13,646 bases of DNA from DATLZC01 sp037444005 (GTDB taxonomy: Bacteria > Chloroflexota > Dehalococcoidia > DSTF01 > JACRBR01): NCBI GenBank assembly GCA_037444005.1, contig JBBING010000059.1, positions 1-13,646 on the forward strand. The letters are read 5' to 3'. The notes below the pieces were generated by a model that worked only from the letters and a program-made list of their open reading frames with translations, had not been told where the DNA came from and ran no database searches. A program made the translations under genes and the position numbers. Below, piece by piece: positions 1 to 6,728 of the stretch. Every line of letters starts with the position of its first letter. The stretch's first letter is position 1.

Positions 1-72
1 CGTGCTCAGTGGTGGGTCCAGTGTAGGACGCGCGTTCGCGGCCGTCGACGCCCCGCGTTAACGTACCCTTTG

Positions 73-88
73 CACTGCGTTTACAGTG
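73..88. promoter_or_regulatory. Small inverted repeat upstream of the YceI gene, possible operator
   Basis: A perfect 5-base inverted repeat, CACTG-N6-CAGTG, lies about 22 bases upstream of the -10-like box of the plus-strand gene. Its size and position would suit a repressor or activator half-site pair. Short repeats of this kind also occur by chance, and no regulator gene is nearby to support it. Confidence 0.2.
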
Positions 89-110
89 GGCGTCTCGCAC
101 GCTGCACGCG

Positions 111-116
111 TATAAG
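111..116 (+). promoter_or_regulatory. Possible -10 box of the YceI gene promoter
   Basis: TATAAG, inside the A/T-rich decamer TATAAGATAT, stands out in otherwise GC-rich DNA and matches the TATAAT consensus at five of six positions. It would give a leader of about 50 bases before the start codon. I see no convincing -35 at 16-18 bases: the nearest TTTACA (80-85) is 25 bases away. A purely sigma70-type reading is therefore weak. Confidence 0.3.
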
Positions 117-157
117 ATATGTTCCCCTCCGGCCGGCGCTCGACGCGGCCGGTCTGC

Positions 158-165
158 GGAGGAGG
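158..165 (+). promoter_or_regulatory. Ribosome binding site that fixes the YceI gene start
   Basis: GGAGGAGG ends 7 bases before the ATG at 173. This near-perfect Shine-Dalgarno decides for the 173 start over the in-frame ATG at 119, which has no such site and would add an arginine- and proline-rich leader before the first membrane helix. Confidence 0.8.
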
Positions 166-172
166 ATGCGCC

Positions 173-1201
173 ATGAAGCTTTTGGCTGGCCTGAGCGGCG
201 GCGCTGTCGGCGCCATCGTCGCCTCGCTCGTATCGCTTCCGCTGGAGTCGCCCGACGATGTGGTCTTCAACACCTTCACGGTCACGCTCGGCGCCCTGCT
301 CGTCGGGGCGGTCATGGGGGTGTTCTGGTGGGCGCTGCCCGCTGGCCGCTCCCGGGTCCCGCTGTTCGGCGGCCTGTGCGCCGTGGGCCTCGGGGTCTCC
401 ACTGCGGCCGCGTTCGGCTTCGAAGCGCTGGTCGACGGCGCTGTGGGCTTCATGGTCCCGCTCGCAGCCCTCGTGTTCGCGTGCGTGGCCGTGGCGACGC
501 CGCTGCTTTCGGAAGCTCCGTGGCGGCGGTCGTGGATCGCCGCCCCCGTCCTGAGCGCCGTCGCGCTCGCGATCGGCGTAGGGCTGATGGGCCAGGGCGA
601 CGAAGAGAGCGGCCGCCTGGAGCTGCCCGCGGCGGAGCCGACCCCCGCGTCTGGCGCGGCCGTCGTCACCATCGACGACGTACGGGGTGTCGAGTTCCGG
701 GTCGTCCCGGGCGAATCGGTGGCGACGTACACCGTGCGGGAAAAGCTGGCCAGCATGCCGACCACGACTGAGGCCGTCGGCCGCACGACCGCGCTGGAAG
801 GCGTCGTCCGGCTCGACGGGGCGTCGACCATCACGGCCGACCTGAGCGCGCTCGAGAGCGACCAGGCCCGCCGTGACAACTTCGTCCGCGAGCGCATCTT
901 CAACCAGGACCCCATCGCCACCTTCACCCTCGACCCCCTGCCGGATCTTCCGTCGGAATACCGGGAAGGGGAGACGGTGATGCGCGACGTCACGGGCGAG
1001 CTCACCATCCGGGGCGTCACGAGGCCGCAAACCTTCCAGGTGGAGGCGCGGCTCACGGGCGACACCTTGCACATCGTCGGGCGGACCGATTTCACCTGGG
1101 CCGACTTCAAGATCGACCCGCCGAACACGCCGCTCGTGACAGTCGAGGACAACGTGCACATCGAGGTGCTGATCGTCGCCCGCCGGAGCGAAGGGACGTA
1201 G
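173..1201 (+). CDS. Membrane-anchored YceI/lipocalin-like domain protein
   Basis: A 342-residue protein in two parts. The first 140 residues hold about five hydrophobic helices (roughly 2-23, 34-55, 62-83, 88-112 and 119-139). Loops near residues 56-61 and 113-120 are Arg-rich, while those after helices 1 and 3 are acidic. By the positive-inside rule this puts the N-terminus inside and the C-terminus outside. A short Pro/Ala linker follows. Residues about 172-336 form a YceI-like beta-barrel: it opens with VEFRVVPGESVATYTVREKL and later has 'RDNFVRERIF', 'GELTIRGVTRP' and 'FTWADFKIDPP', all typical of the family. YceI proteins bind isoprenoid or other lipids in a barrel and are usually secreted with a plain signal peptide, so the multi-helix anchor is unusual. 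The ligand is unknown. The gene is alone on its strand and converges on the tldE-like gene, with 10 bases between the stops. Confidence 0.88.
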   Translation: MKLLAGLSGGAVGAIVASLVSLPLESPDDVVFNTFTVTLGALLVGAVMGVFWWALPAGRSRVPLFGGLCAVGLGVSTAAAFGFEALVDGAVGFMVPLAALVFACVAVATPLLSEAPWRRSWIAAPVLSAVALAIGVGLMGQGDEESGRLELPAAEPTPASGAAVVTIDDVRGVEFRVVPGESVATYTVREKLASMPTTTEAVGRTTALEGVVRLDGASTITADLSALESDQARRDNFVRERIFNQDPIATFTLDPLPDLPSEYREGETVMRDVTGELTIRGVTRPQTFQVEARLTGDTLHIVGRTDFTWADFKIDPPNTPLVTVEDNVHIEVLIVARRSEGT

Positions 1202-1211
1202 GCCGGGGGCG
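1177..1211. terminator. GC-rich hairpin at the convergent gene junction, possible bidirectional terminator
   Basis: Arms at 1177-1186 and 1203-1211 pair over nine base pairs with one bulged G, around a 16-base loop that contains the YceI gene stop codon. The position between two convergent genes suits a shared terminator. Neither strand has a T-run after the stem, and stems of this kind are common in such GC-rich DNA. Confidence 0.22.
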
Positions 1212-2549
1212 TCAGAACTGCGTGGCGCCCGTGAAGGACCACTTGCGGATCTTGAGGGCGGGCACGCGGGAGACGCCGGCGATGGCCTGCGTGAGCATGG
1301 TCTCGCGCCCGATGAGGTCGACGTTGTTCAACGCCTCGACATAACCCTGTGTGAATCGCAGGTTCTTAATGGGCGCGACGATCCTGCCGTTCTCGATGAG
1401 GAACGTGCCGTCGCGGGTCATCCCGGTGACGATGACGTGCAGAGGGTGCACGGGCCGGGTGTACCAGAACCGGCTCACGAAGACGCCCCGCTTGACGTCG
1501 GCGATCATGTCGTCGATGGTGGCGTCGCCGGGCTTCAGGAACATGTTCGAGGGCACTGGCCCGAAAGTGTTGCCAGCGGGCAGCGCGTGCCCGGTGGACT
1601 CGCGTCCCTCCTTGCCCGCCGTGTAGCTGTCCCACACGACGTCGCGGGCGATGCCTTCCTCGATGAACGTCACCTGGCGCTTCGGAACGCCTTCGAAGTC
1701 GAAAGGCTGCGGGATGGTGTCCGGCGCCAGACCGTCGTCCCAGATGGTGATGTTCTCGCCCATCACTCGCTCGCCGATGCGGCCCGACATGAAGCTGCGC
1801 TTCTCGAGGAACGCCTGCGCCCCGAACGAGAGGTACGCGAAGAAATCCAGGAGATCGGCGACGGCGTAGGGAAGAAGCACGACCTCGTAGTCACCGGGCT
1901 CCAGCGGTCGCGGGTTGGCTGAGCGCAGCGCGCGGTCGACCGCCTCCGCGGCGATGGCCTCGCCGTCGATCTCGCGCACGTCCATGGTCCACCGCTCGGC
2001 GTGGCCGCTGGAGGTCTCGCCCATGACCACGGTGTTGATGTCGGCGGTGGTGTCGCGGTGGTAGGCCCAGACGCCCAGCGAGTTGGCGACGGCGACCTCG
2101 GCGGCCGCCGTGCGGAACGCCCCCGCGGCCGTCAGGCCCGCGCGTTGCGCCGCGTCGCAGATCTGGGCGACCACGTGGGCGCGTTCTTCGGGACCGCAGC
2201 GGGCCGTGGTCTCGGACCAGCCCTGCGCAGGCGTGATGGGCTGCGGTCCGGGGAGGGAACGGAAGTCTTCGTTCGGCTTCTGGTGCCGTGCGAGCTCCGT
2301 CGCCCGCTCGACGACGCGGGCGACGCCGTCGGGCGAGGGGTCGTTGGTGCCGGCGACGCCGATCTTCTTGCCGAGCACCACCCGGACCCTGATGTCCGTG
2401 TCCTGCTGCTCGACGTTCTGGTGGATGTAGTTGTTCGCGAACCGCGTGAGGGCCGTGTGCGACGCCAGGATCAGCACTTCAGTCTGGTCGGCGGCGCTCG
2501 CCGAGAGGGCCGTCTCCGCGATGCGCTTGAGTTCGCTTTCACCGAGCAT
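1212..2549 (-). CDS. TldE/PmbA-like subunit of a TldD/TldE metalloprotease
   Basis: This 445-residue protein has the PmbA/TldD fold. The N-terminal domain (about 1-200) includes the 'RVRVVLGKKIGVAGTNDPS' segment. The C-terminal domain (about 215-445) includes 'GAQAFLEKRSFMSGRIGERV' and 'GVFVSRFWYTRPVHP'. It has no HExxxH where TldD carries its zinc site, which is the usual state of the TldE partner. In known systems TldD and TldE form a heterodimer in the cytoplasm that degrades or matures peptides, such as microcin B17 leader removal and CcdA turnover. The substrate here is unknown. The ATG at 2549 is preceded by GGAGA at a suitable distance. It is the last gene of the minus-strand run, 15 bases after the amidohydrolase and two genes after the tldD-like gene. 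Confidence 0.88.
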   Translation of the reverse strand: MLGESELKRIAETALSASAADQTEVLILASHTALTRFANNYIHQNVEQQDTDIRVRVVLGKKIGVAGTNDPSPDGVARVVERATELARHQKPNEDFRSLPGPQPITPAQGWSETTARCGPEERAHVVAQICDAAQRAGLTAAGAFRTAAAEVAVANSLGVWAYHRDTTADINTVVMGETSSGHAERWTMDVREIDGEAIAAEAVDRALRSANPRPLEPGDYEVVLLPYAVADLLDFFAYLSFGAQAFLEKRSFMSGRIGERVMGENITIWDDGLAPDTIPQPFDFEGVPKRQVTFIEEGIARDVVWDSYTAGKEGRESTGHALPAGNTFGPVPSNMFLKPGDATIDDMIADVKRGVFVSRFWYTRPVHPLHVIVTGMTRDGTFLIENGRIVAPIKNLRFTQGYVEALNNVDLIGRETMLTQAIAGVSRVPALKIRKWSFTGATQF

Positions 2550-2564
2550 GACTTCTCCGTGTGC

Positions 2565-3410
2565 TCAGAACTGGAGACCGAGGAGGCGCGCTGCGTTGTC
2601 GAACAGGATCTTTTGCCGCACTTCCTCTCGGAAGCCGGCCTGCTCGAAGTCCCGCAGCCACCGTTCCGGCGTGATGACGGGGTAGTCGGAGCCGAACAGC
2701 ACCTTGTCCTGAATCAACGTATTCGCGTACTGCACCAGCGACGGTTGGAAGTACTTGGGCGACCAGCCCGAGAGGTCCATGTACACGTTCGGCTTGTGCA
2801 CCAGGATGGCGAGCTGCTCTTCCTGCCAGGGCCACGCCGGGTGGGCCATGATGATCTTGAGCTCGGGGAAGTCGGCGGCGATGTCGTCGATGTACGGAAT
2901 CGGCTGCGTGTACTTGAGCTTGATGCCGCCTCCGCCGGGCCGCCCGACGCCGATGCCCGTCGTGCCCGTGTGCAGCAACACGATGAGGCCCAGGTTCTGC
3001 GCTGTCTCCCACAGCGGGTAGAACTGCGGGTCGTTGGGGTAGAACCGCTGCATCGACGGGTGGAACTTGAGCCCCTTGAGGCCGAGCTCCGTAGCGCACC
3101 GCACGGCTTCGTTCACGGCGGCCCGGCCCTTCCACGGGTCGACGCTGCCGAATCCGATGAACTGCTTCGGGTAGCGCCGCACGATCTCGGCGATGTAGTC
3201 GTTCGGCGTCGGCGGACGCCCTGTGGCCGTCTCGGCGTCGATATCGAAGATCACACCGAAGATGTCTAGGCTGGCGTAGTATTCGGCCATCTCGTCGGCC
3301 GAGCGAGGCGTGGCCGCGGACTTGAAGTACGCCTGCGTTTCGGGCGACGAGGTGAGCGACTCGCCCTGCGGGTTCGGCGGGTGGATGTGGACGTCGATGG
3401 CTCTGGGCAT
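2565..3410 (-). CDS. Amidohydrolase-2 (ACMSD-like) metal-dependent hydrolase
   Basis: This 281-residue TIM-barrel protein belongs to the amidohydrolase-2 group, which includes ACMSD and resorcylate-type decarboxylases. The metal and catalytic residues are all visible: His8 and His10 (DVHIHPP), His117 (KFHP), His147 (LLHTGT), His190 (MAHPAWPW) and Asp242 (FGSDYP). It is therefore probably active, either hydrolysing C-N or C-O bonds or decarboxylating a small acid; sequence alone does not say which. I place the start at the ATG at 3410. GAGGAG lies only 2 bases upstream, which is tight, and the tldD stop is 11 bases upstream, so translation may be coupled. Upstream extension of the frame runs inside tldD in another phase and looks non-coding. 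The location between tldD and tldE is unusual and suggests a link to the peptide these process. Confidence 0.87.
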   Translation of the reverse strand: MPRAIDVHIHPPNPQGESLTSSPETQAYFKSAATPRSADEMAEYYASLDIFGVIFDIDAETATGRPPTPNDYIAEIVRRYPKQFIGFGSVDPWKGRAAVNEAVRCATELGLKGLKFHPSMQRFYPNDPQFYPLWETAQNLGLIVLLHTGTTGIGVGRPGGGGIKLKYTQPIPYIDDIAADFPELKIIMAHPAWPWQEEQLAILVHKPNVYMDLSGWSPKYFQPSLVQYANTLIQDKVLFGSDYPVITPERWLRDFEQAGFREEVRQKILFDNAARLLGLQF

Positions 3411-3421
3411 GGCTCCTCGCT

Positions 3422-4864
3422 CTACTTCATGACGCCGACCTGGACGTTGCGGAAGCGGGCGGGTGCGGCCCCGTGGCCGGTGTGGGCGACCTGCTCGGGC
3501 TGGCCCTTCCCGCAGTTGGGCGTCCCCCAGATGACCCAGTGGTCGCGGTTGCAGACGGCGTCGCAACCGTTCCAGAACTGCGGCGTGATGCCCGTGTACG
3601 TCGCGTTCTTCAGAAGCGCGCCGAGCTTCCCGTTCTTGATCTCGCGGGCGAGTTCGGTCCCGAATTGGAAGTTGAGCCGCCGGTCGTCGATGCTCCACGA
3701 CCGGTTCGTCTCCATGTAAATGCCCTCGTCGGTGTCGGCGATGAGGTCCTCGAGCGTCCATTCCCCCGGTTCGAGGCTGACGTTCGTCATGCGGATGAGG
3801 GGGATGCGGTTCCAGCCCGACGCACGCATGCAGCCGTTGCTGCGCTTACCCAGCGCCGCCGCCGTCTCCCGCGACATGAGGTAGTTCACGAATCGCCCGC
3901 GCTCTACGGCGAGCATGCTCGTCGCCGGGACGCCTTCGTCGTCGTACCCGAACGTCCCCAGCCCGCCTGGGCTCGTGGCGTCGATGCGGATGTTGACGTG
4001 CTCCGAGCCGTACTGGAACGAACCCAGCTTGTCCGGCGTGAGGAAGCTCGTGCCGGCGAACGCTGCCTCCGTCCCGAGCACGCGGTCGAGCTCGATCGCG
4101 TGGCCGCACGATTCGTGGATCTGGAGCGCCACCTGCGACCCGTCGAGAATAACGGTTGTGATGCCCGAGGGGCACGGCTTGGCGGTGAGCAGCGCCACCG
4201 CCTCCTCCGCCACGCGCTCGGCGTTGCCGGGCAAGTCGTACCGCTCGACGAACTCCCAGCCCTCGGTGCCCTGATGCCGCCCGACGCTGTTGGGATACGA
4301 CCGGCGTTGCACCTCGCCTTCGTCGACCGCCGTGGCCTCGATGCCGCAGCCCGTCTCGACCAGCTCCTGCTCGATGTAACTCCCCTCGGTGCTGGCGAAC
4401 CACTTCAGCTCGCGCTGGCAATACACGTTCGATTCCGCCATAACGATGCCAGGCACCCGCTGCATGGCTTCGTTCGCCTTGAGCAGGAGCGCGATTTTAT
4501 CCTCGAGCGAGACAGCGAACGGGTCCTTCTGGATCGGCGTGCGGTATGTGCCGATGTGGACCTCGGGATCGCCCAGGTTCGCTTTCGGACCCCGCACGAT
4601 GGCCGACGCCCGGGCGATGCGGACGGCTTCGGCGGCCACGCGGGACGCCTCCTCCAGCGTCATGCGGTTCGAGCTGGAGAAGCCCCAGTAGCCGTCCACG
4701 ATCACGCGCACGCCGAAGCCCAGCGACTCGTCCGAGGTGAGCCCTTCCACGTTCTGGAGGCGCACCGTCACCGACTGATCCCGGTAGTGGACGACGCGCA
4801 CGTCGGCGTACGAAGCGCCCATGGTCACCGCGGTGTCCAGGGCGCGCATCATCAGATCCCGCAT
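3422..4864 (-). CDS. tldD: TldD-like zinc metalloprotease subunit
   Basis: This 480-residue protein is a full-length TldD. It has the family's zinc motif HExxxH at residues 250-255 (HESCGH), followed by the 'ELDRVLGTEAAFAGTSF' region. Near the C-terminus is 'NCGKGQP', whose Cys451 is the likely third zinc ligand by analogy with characterised TldD. The N-terminal domain carries the usual 'GASYADVRV' start and 'LGFGVRVIVDGYWGF'. TldD is the catalytic half of the TldD/TldE protease, which opens an internal chamber to unfolded peptides. The partner is encoded two genes downstream (1212-2549). The ATG at 4864 follows a GGGAG site 6 bases upstream. The gene starts 55 bases after the second alpha/beta hydrolase. 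I cannot infer the peptide substrate from this window, since no small precursor gene is visible. Confidence 0.92.
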   Translation of the reverse strand: MRDLMMRALDTAVTMGASYADVRVVHYRDQSVTVRLQNVEGLTSDESLGFGVRVIVDGYWGFSSSNRMTLEEASRVAAEAVRIARASAIVRGPKANLGDPEVHIGTYRTPIQKDPFAVSLEDKIALLLKANEAMQRVPGIVMAESNVYCQRELKWFASTEGSYIEQELVETGCGIEATAVDEGEVQRRSYPNSVGRHQGTEGWEFVERYDLPGNAERVAEEAVALLTAKPCPSGITTVILDGSQVALQIHESCGHAIELDRVLGTEAAFAGTSFLTPDKLGSFQYGSEHVNIRIDATSPGGLGTFGYDDEGVPATSMLAVERGRFVNYLMSRETAAALGKRSNGCMRASGWNRIPLIRMTNVSLEPGEWTLEDLIADTDEGIYMETNRSWSIDDRRLNFQFGTELAREIKNGKLGALLKNATYTGITPQFWNGCDAVCNRDHWVIWGTPNCGKGQPEQVAHTGHGAAPARFRNVQVGVMK

Positions 4865-4919
4865 GCAGCTCTCCCGGAGGAACGCGAGGGACGGGGCATT
4901 GCGTCCGCTCGCCGCACGT

Positions 4920-5747
4920 CTAGGCGGAGGCTAGGGTACGCGCCCGCTCGAGGAAGCTCAAGATGTCGGCGTGCACGCGTTCGGGGTCTTCGAGGTTGAA
5001 GCCGTGGCGGAGCCGCGGGTACAGGATGAGCTGCGCGTTCGGGATGCGCTCCGCCAGGATGCGCGAGTTCTCGGCGACAATCAGCGGGTCGTCCTCCCCC
5101 GCGATGACGAGCGTGGGCGCTGCGATCCGGGGGAGCCGGTCGTAGGTGTCGTGACGCCGGATGGCCTCGGCCTGCCGCTTCATGCCCTCCAACGGCGCGG
5201 GATACTGTAGCGTCGAGAGGATGAACTCCTGAAACGCCGGCGTCGGGTTGGCAAGGAATTCCGGGCTGAACATCCACGAGAGCTGCTGTTGCACAAGCTC
5301 GCTGTCCGGGGCGGGCATCTCACGCAGCTCTCGCACCAGGTCGAGCCGCTGACACAGCTCATCCCAGCCTGCCGACCGCGGGCCGCCGCAGGTCGTGCAG
5401 GCGAGGATCAGCGAGCGCACCTTCTGCGGCCATCGCAGCGCCAGCTCCTGCGCGATCATGCCGCCCATCGACGCCCCCAGGACGTGCGCCGACGGGACGC
5501 CCAGCGCATCCAGCAGACGCGCGGCGTCGTCCGCCATGTCCGCGATGGTGTAGGGCTGCGCTGCCTGTCCCGAGCGGCCGGCGTCGCGGTTGTCGAACGC
5601 GATCACGCGGTAGCGCGCCGCCAGGGCGGGGACGAGCGGACCCCAGGCGACCGTGTTTCCGCCAAACCCCTGGATGAGCAGCAGAGGCTCGCCCGAGCCG
5701 TGCTCCTCGTAGTACAGGTCGATGCTGTCGACGCGAACGAACCCCAC
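4920..5747 (-). CDS. Alpha/beta hydrolase, 3-oxoadipate enol-lactonase-like (second copy)
   Basis: This 275-residue alpha/beta hydrolase has a complete triad: Ser93 in GASMGG, Asp220 in 'GEDDPLIVAEN' and His248 in 'RLRHGF'. The oxyanion region is 'IQGFGGN'. The family cleaves esters, lactones or C-C bonds, and the real substrate cannot be read from sequence. I chose the GTG at 5747 because AAAGGAGG lies 6 bases upstream and the protein then aligns without gaps to its neighbour from residue 1. Any upstream extension runs inside the neighbouring gene. It is a paralog of the gene just upstream, about 64% identical over the first 123 residues by my hand count. The two diverge in the cap region (about 125-205), where substrate choice is usually set. 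It starts 35 bases after that neighbour and ends 55 bases before tldD. Confidence 0.88.
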   Translation of the reverse strand: MGFVRVDSIDLYYEEHGSGEPLLLIQGFGGNTVAWGPLVPALAARYRVIAFDNRDAGRSGQAAQPYTIADMADDAARLLDALGVPSAHVLGASMGGMIAQELALRWPQKVRSLILACTTCGGPRSAGWDELCQRLDLVRELREMPAPDSELVQQQLSWMFSPEFLANPTPAFQEFILSTLQYPAPLEGMKRQAEAIRRHDTYDRLPRIAAPTLVIAGEDDPLIVAENSRILAERIPNAQLILYPRLRHGFNLEDPERVHADILSFLERARTLASA

Positions 5748-5753
5748 GGGACG

Positions 5754-5761
5754 CCTCCTTT
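5754..5761 (-). promoter_or_regulatory. Ribosome binding site that fixes the GTG start of the second hydrolase
   Basis: On the minus strand AAAGGAGG ends 6 bases before the GTG at 5747. The site settles the start at a non-ATG codon. The first hydrolase gene has a closely similar leader: both share the 11 bases AACCGAAAGGA. Confidence 0.75.
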
Positions 5762-5782
5762 CGGTTGACTGCCCGGCTACGC

Positions 5783-6616
5783 TCACGAACCTGCGGCCGC
5801 CGCCTGCGCGCTCACGGCGTGCGTCCGGACGAAGTCGATAATCACGCGGTTCACCAACGAGGCGCCCTCGATGAAGAAGCCGTGCTTCATGCGCGGGAAC
5901 TCGACCAGGCGGGCGCCGGGGATCCGCGAGGCGATGAGCCTGGAGTTCTCCGGCGGCACCAGCGGGTCGGCGTCGCCGGTGAGCACCAATGTGGGCACGC
6001 GGATTTCGTGGAGCCGGTCGAGGGCGCTGTGCCCCATGACCGCCTGGAAGTGGCCGCGCAGCCCCACCTCCGGCGCGCGCAGGTGCGCGAGCCGCTCCGC
6101 CCGGTCCAGCAGCGCCTCGCGGTTCTGCGAGAGGTACTCGTCGCTGTACATGTAGAAAAACCCGATCTCCGCCGCCTTTCGCGGGTCGCGTTCCTGCCCG
6201 CCCGCCTGGAACGCCGCGATGACCTCGGGAGAGGGCGAGACCGCCTGCGGTCCGCCCGGCGTCGTGCACCCCAGGATGAGGGTCCGCACGCGCTGGGGGT
6301 GACGCAGCGCGAGGTGCTGGGCGATCATGCCGCCCATTGAGACGCCGAACACGTGCGCCGAATCGACGCCGAGGTACTGGAGGAGGCCCGCCGCGTCGTC
6401 CGCGAAGACCTCCATGGAATACGGGCCCTCGGGCTTCTCACTCCTGCCTGCGCCCCGGTTGTCGAAGGCGATGACGTGAAGATGGCGGGAGAGCTCGGGA
6501 ATCTGGCCGGCCCAGGCCTCAGTGTTGCCGCCGAAGCCCATGATGAGGAGCATCGGCTCGCCGACGCCGTGTTCCTCGTAGTACAGCTCGACGCCGTTGA
6601 CGCGCGCGTAGGCCAT
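5783..6616 (-). CDS. Alpha/beta hydrolase, 3-oxoadipate enol-lactonase-like (first copy)
   Basis: This 277-residue alpha/beta hydrolase shows the nucleophile elbow GVSMGG (Ser93), the acid Asp217 in 'TGDADPLVPPEN' and His245 in 'RMKHGF'. The N-terminal 'VNGVELYYEEHGVGEPMLL' and 'FDNRGAGRS' are typical of the PcaD-like branch. The protein is cytoplasmic, with no signal peptide. The start at ATG 6616 is supported by AAAGGA six bases upstream, and an in-frame ATG at 6652 lacks a site of this quality. It leads the second module: the region between it and the GH57 gene holds a good extended -10 promoter and a structured leader. The paralog immediately downstream keeps both the triad and the leader, so this is a tandem duplication with a changed cap domain. 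The substrate is unknown, perhaps an ester or lactone of the same pathway as the amidohydrolase downstream. Confidence 0.88.
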   Translation of the reverse strand: MAYARVNGVELYYEEHGVGEPMLLIMGFGGNTEAWAGQIPELSRHLHVIAFDNRGAGRSEKPEGPYSMEVFADDAAGLLQYLGVDSAHVFGVSMGGMIAQHLALRHPQRVRTLILGCTTPGGPQAVSPSPEVIAAFQAGGQERDPRKAAEIGFFYMYSDEYLSQNREALLDRAERLAHLRAPEVGLRGHFQAVMGHSALDRLHEIRVPTLVLTGDADPLVPPENSRLIASRIPGARLVEFPRMKHGFFIEGASLVNRVIIDFVRTHAVSAQAAAAGS

Positions 6617-6622
6617 CTGCGG

Positions 6623-6628
6623 TCCTTT
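6623..6628 (-). promoter_or_regulatory. Ribosome binding site of the first alpha/beta hydrolase
   Basis: AAAGGA on the minus strand ends 6 bases before the ATG at 6616 and favours that start over the in-frame ATG at 6652. Confidence 0.6.
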
Positions 6629-6661
6629 CGGTTTGCGGTTCCTGTGGGACAAGTGGCGCCG

Positions 6662-6704
6662 GGCGGGCGGCGACTGTATCCGCAGGCCCGCCGTCCTACG
6701 GATA
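6662..6704 (-). promoter_or_regulatory. Possible H-type pseudoknot in the leader of the hydrolase-tldD module
   Basis: Read on the minus strand, four segments pair crosswise. TATCCG (6704-6699) pairs with CGGATA (6682-6677), and GGCGGGC (6692-6686) pairs with GCCCGCC (6668-6662). Both stems are perfect, of 6 and 7 base pairs. The joining loops are 6, 3 and 8 bases, which is a geometry real H-type pseudoknots can adopt. The element starts about 5 bases after the expected transcription start and ends 45 bases before the start codon. It could act as a leader switch or an RNA-stability element. It could also be chance in GC-rich DNA, since nothing but base pairing supports it. Confidence 0.3.
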
Positions 6705-6715
6705 TACCGGACGCC

Positions 6716-6724
6716 ATCATAGCA
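6716..6724 (-). promoter_or_regulatory. Extended -10 promoter for the hydrolase-tldD-tldE module
   Basis: The minus strand reads TGCTATGAT, an extended -10 (TGn plus a five-of-six match to TATAAT), directly after the GH57 stop codon. I see no good -35, which extended -10 promoters often lack. Transcription would begin near 6709 and give a leader of about 93 bases. Confidence 0.4.
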
Positions 6725-6728
6725 CGGC

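Noticed and set aside
56..63. CGTTAACG palindrome near the left edge
   Set aside because: It is a single 8-base palindrome without a second copy or context; chance is a sufficient explanation.
80..85. TTTACA as -35 box of the YceI gene promoter
   Set aside because: It is 25 bases from the -10-like box, too far for a sigma70 promoter.
119..172. Upstream in-frame ATG adding 18 residues to the YceI membrane protein
   Set aside because: It has no ribosome site, and the ATG at 173 has a near-perfect one.
58..1242. A 394-codon open frame on the minus strand, opposite the YceI gene
   Set aside because: It is Ser/Thr/Arg-rich with no domain, and it would overlap both the YceI gene and the end of tldE. 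The YceI frame has domain and ribosome-site support.
2001..3269. A 422-codon open frame on the plus strand across the tldE-amidohydrolase junction
   Set aside because: It runs antisense to two clear genes and their junction, with low-complexity Asp/Val/Arg composition.
3411..3761. N-terminal extension of the amidohydrolase into tldD
   Set aside because: The residues are Arg-rich shadow of tldD. The metal-binding HxH motif lies eight residues after the chosen ATG.
3473..4999. A 508-codon open frame on the plus strand, opposite tldD
   Set aside because: It has biased composition with no family features. It is the mirror of tldD codon usage.
5748..6269. N-terminal extension of the second alpha/beta hydrolase
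   Set aside because: The extension runs in another phase through the first hydrolase gene. The GTG at 5747 has AAAGGAGG upstream and aligns with the paralog start.
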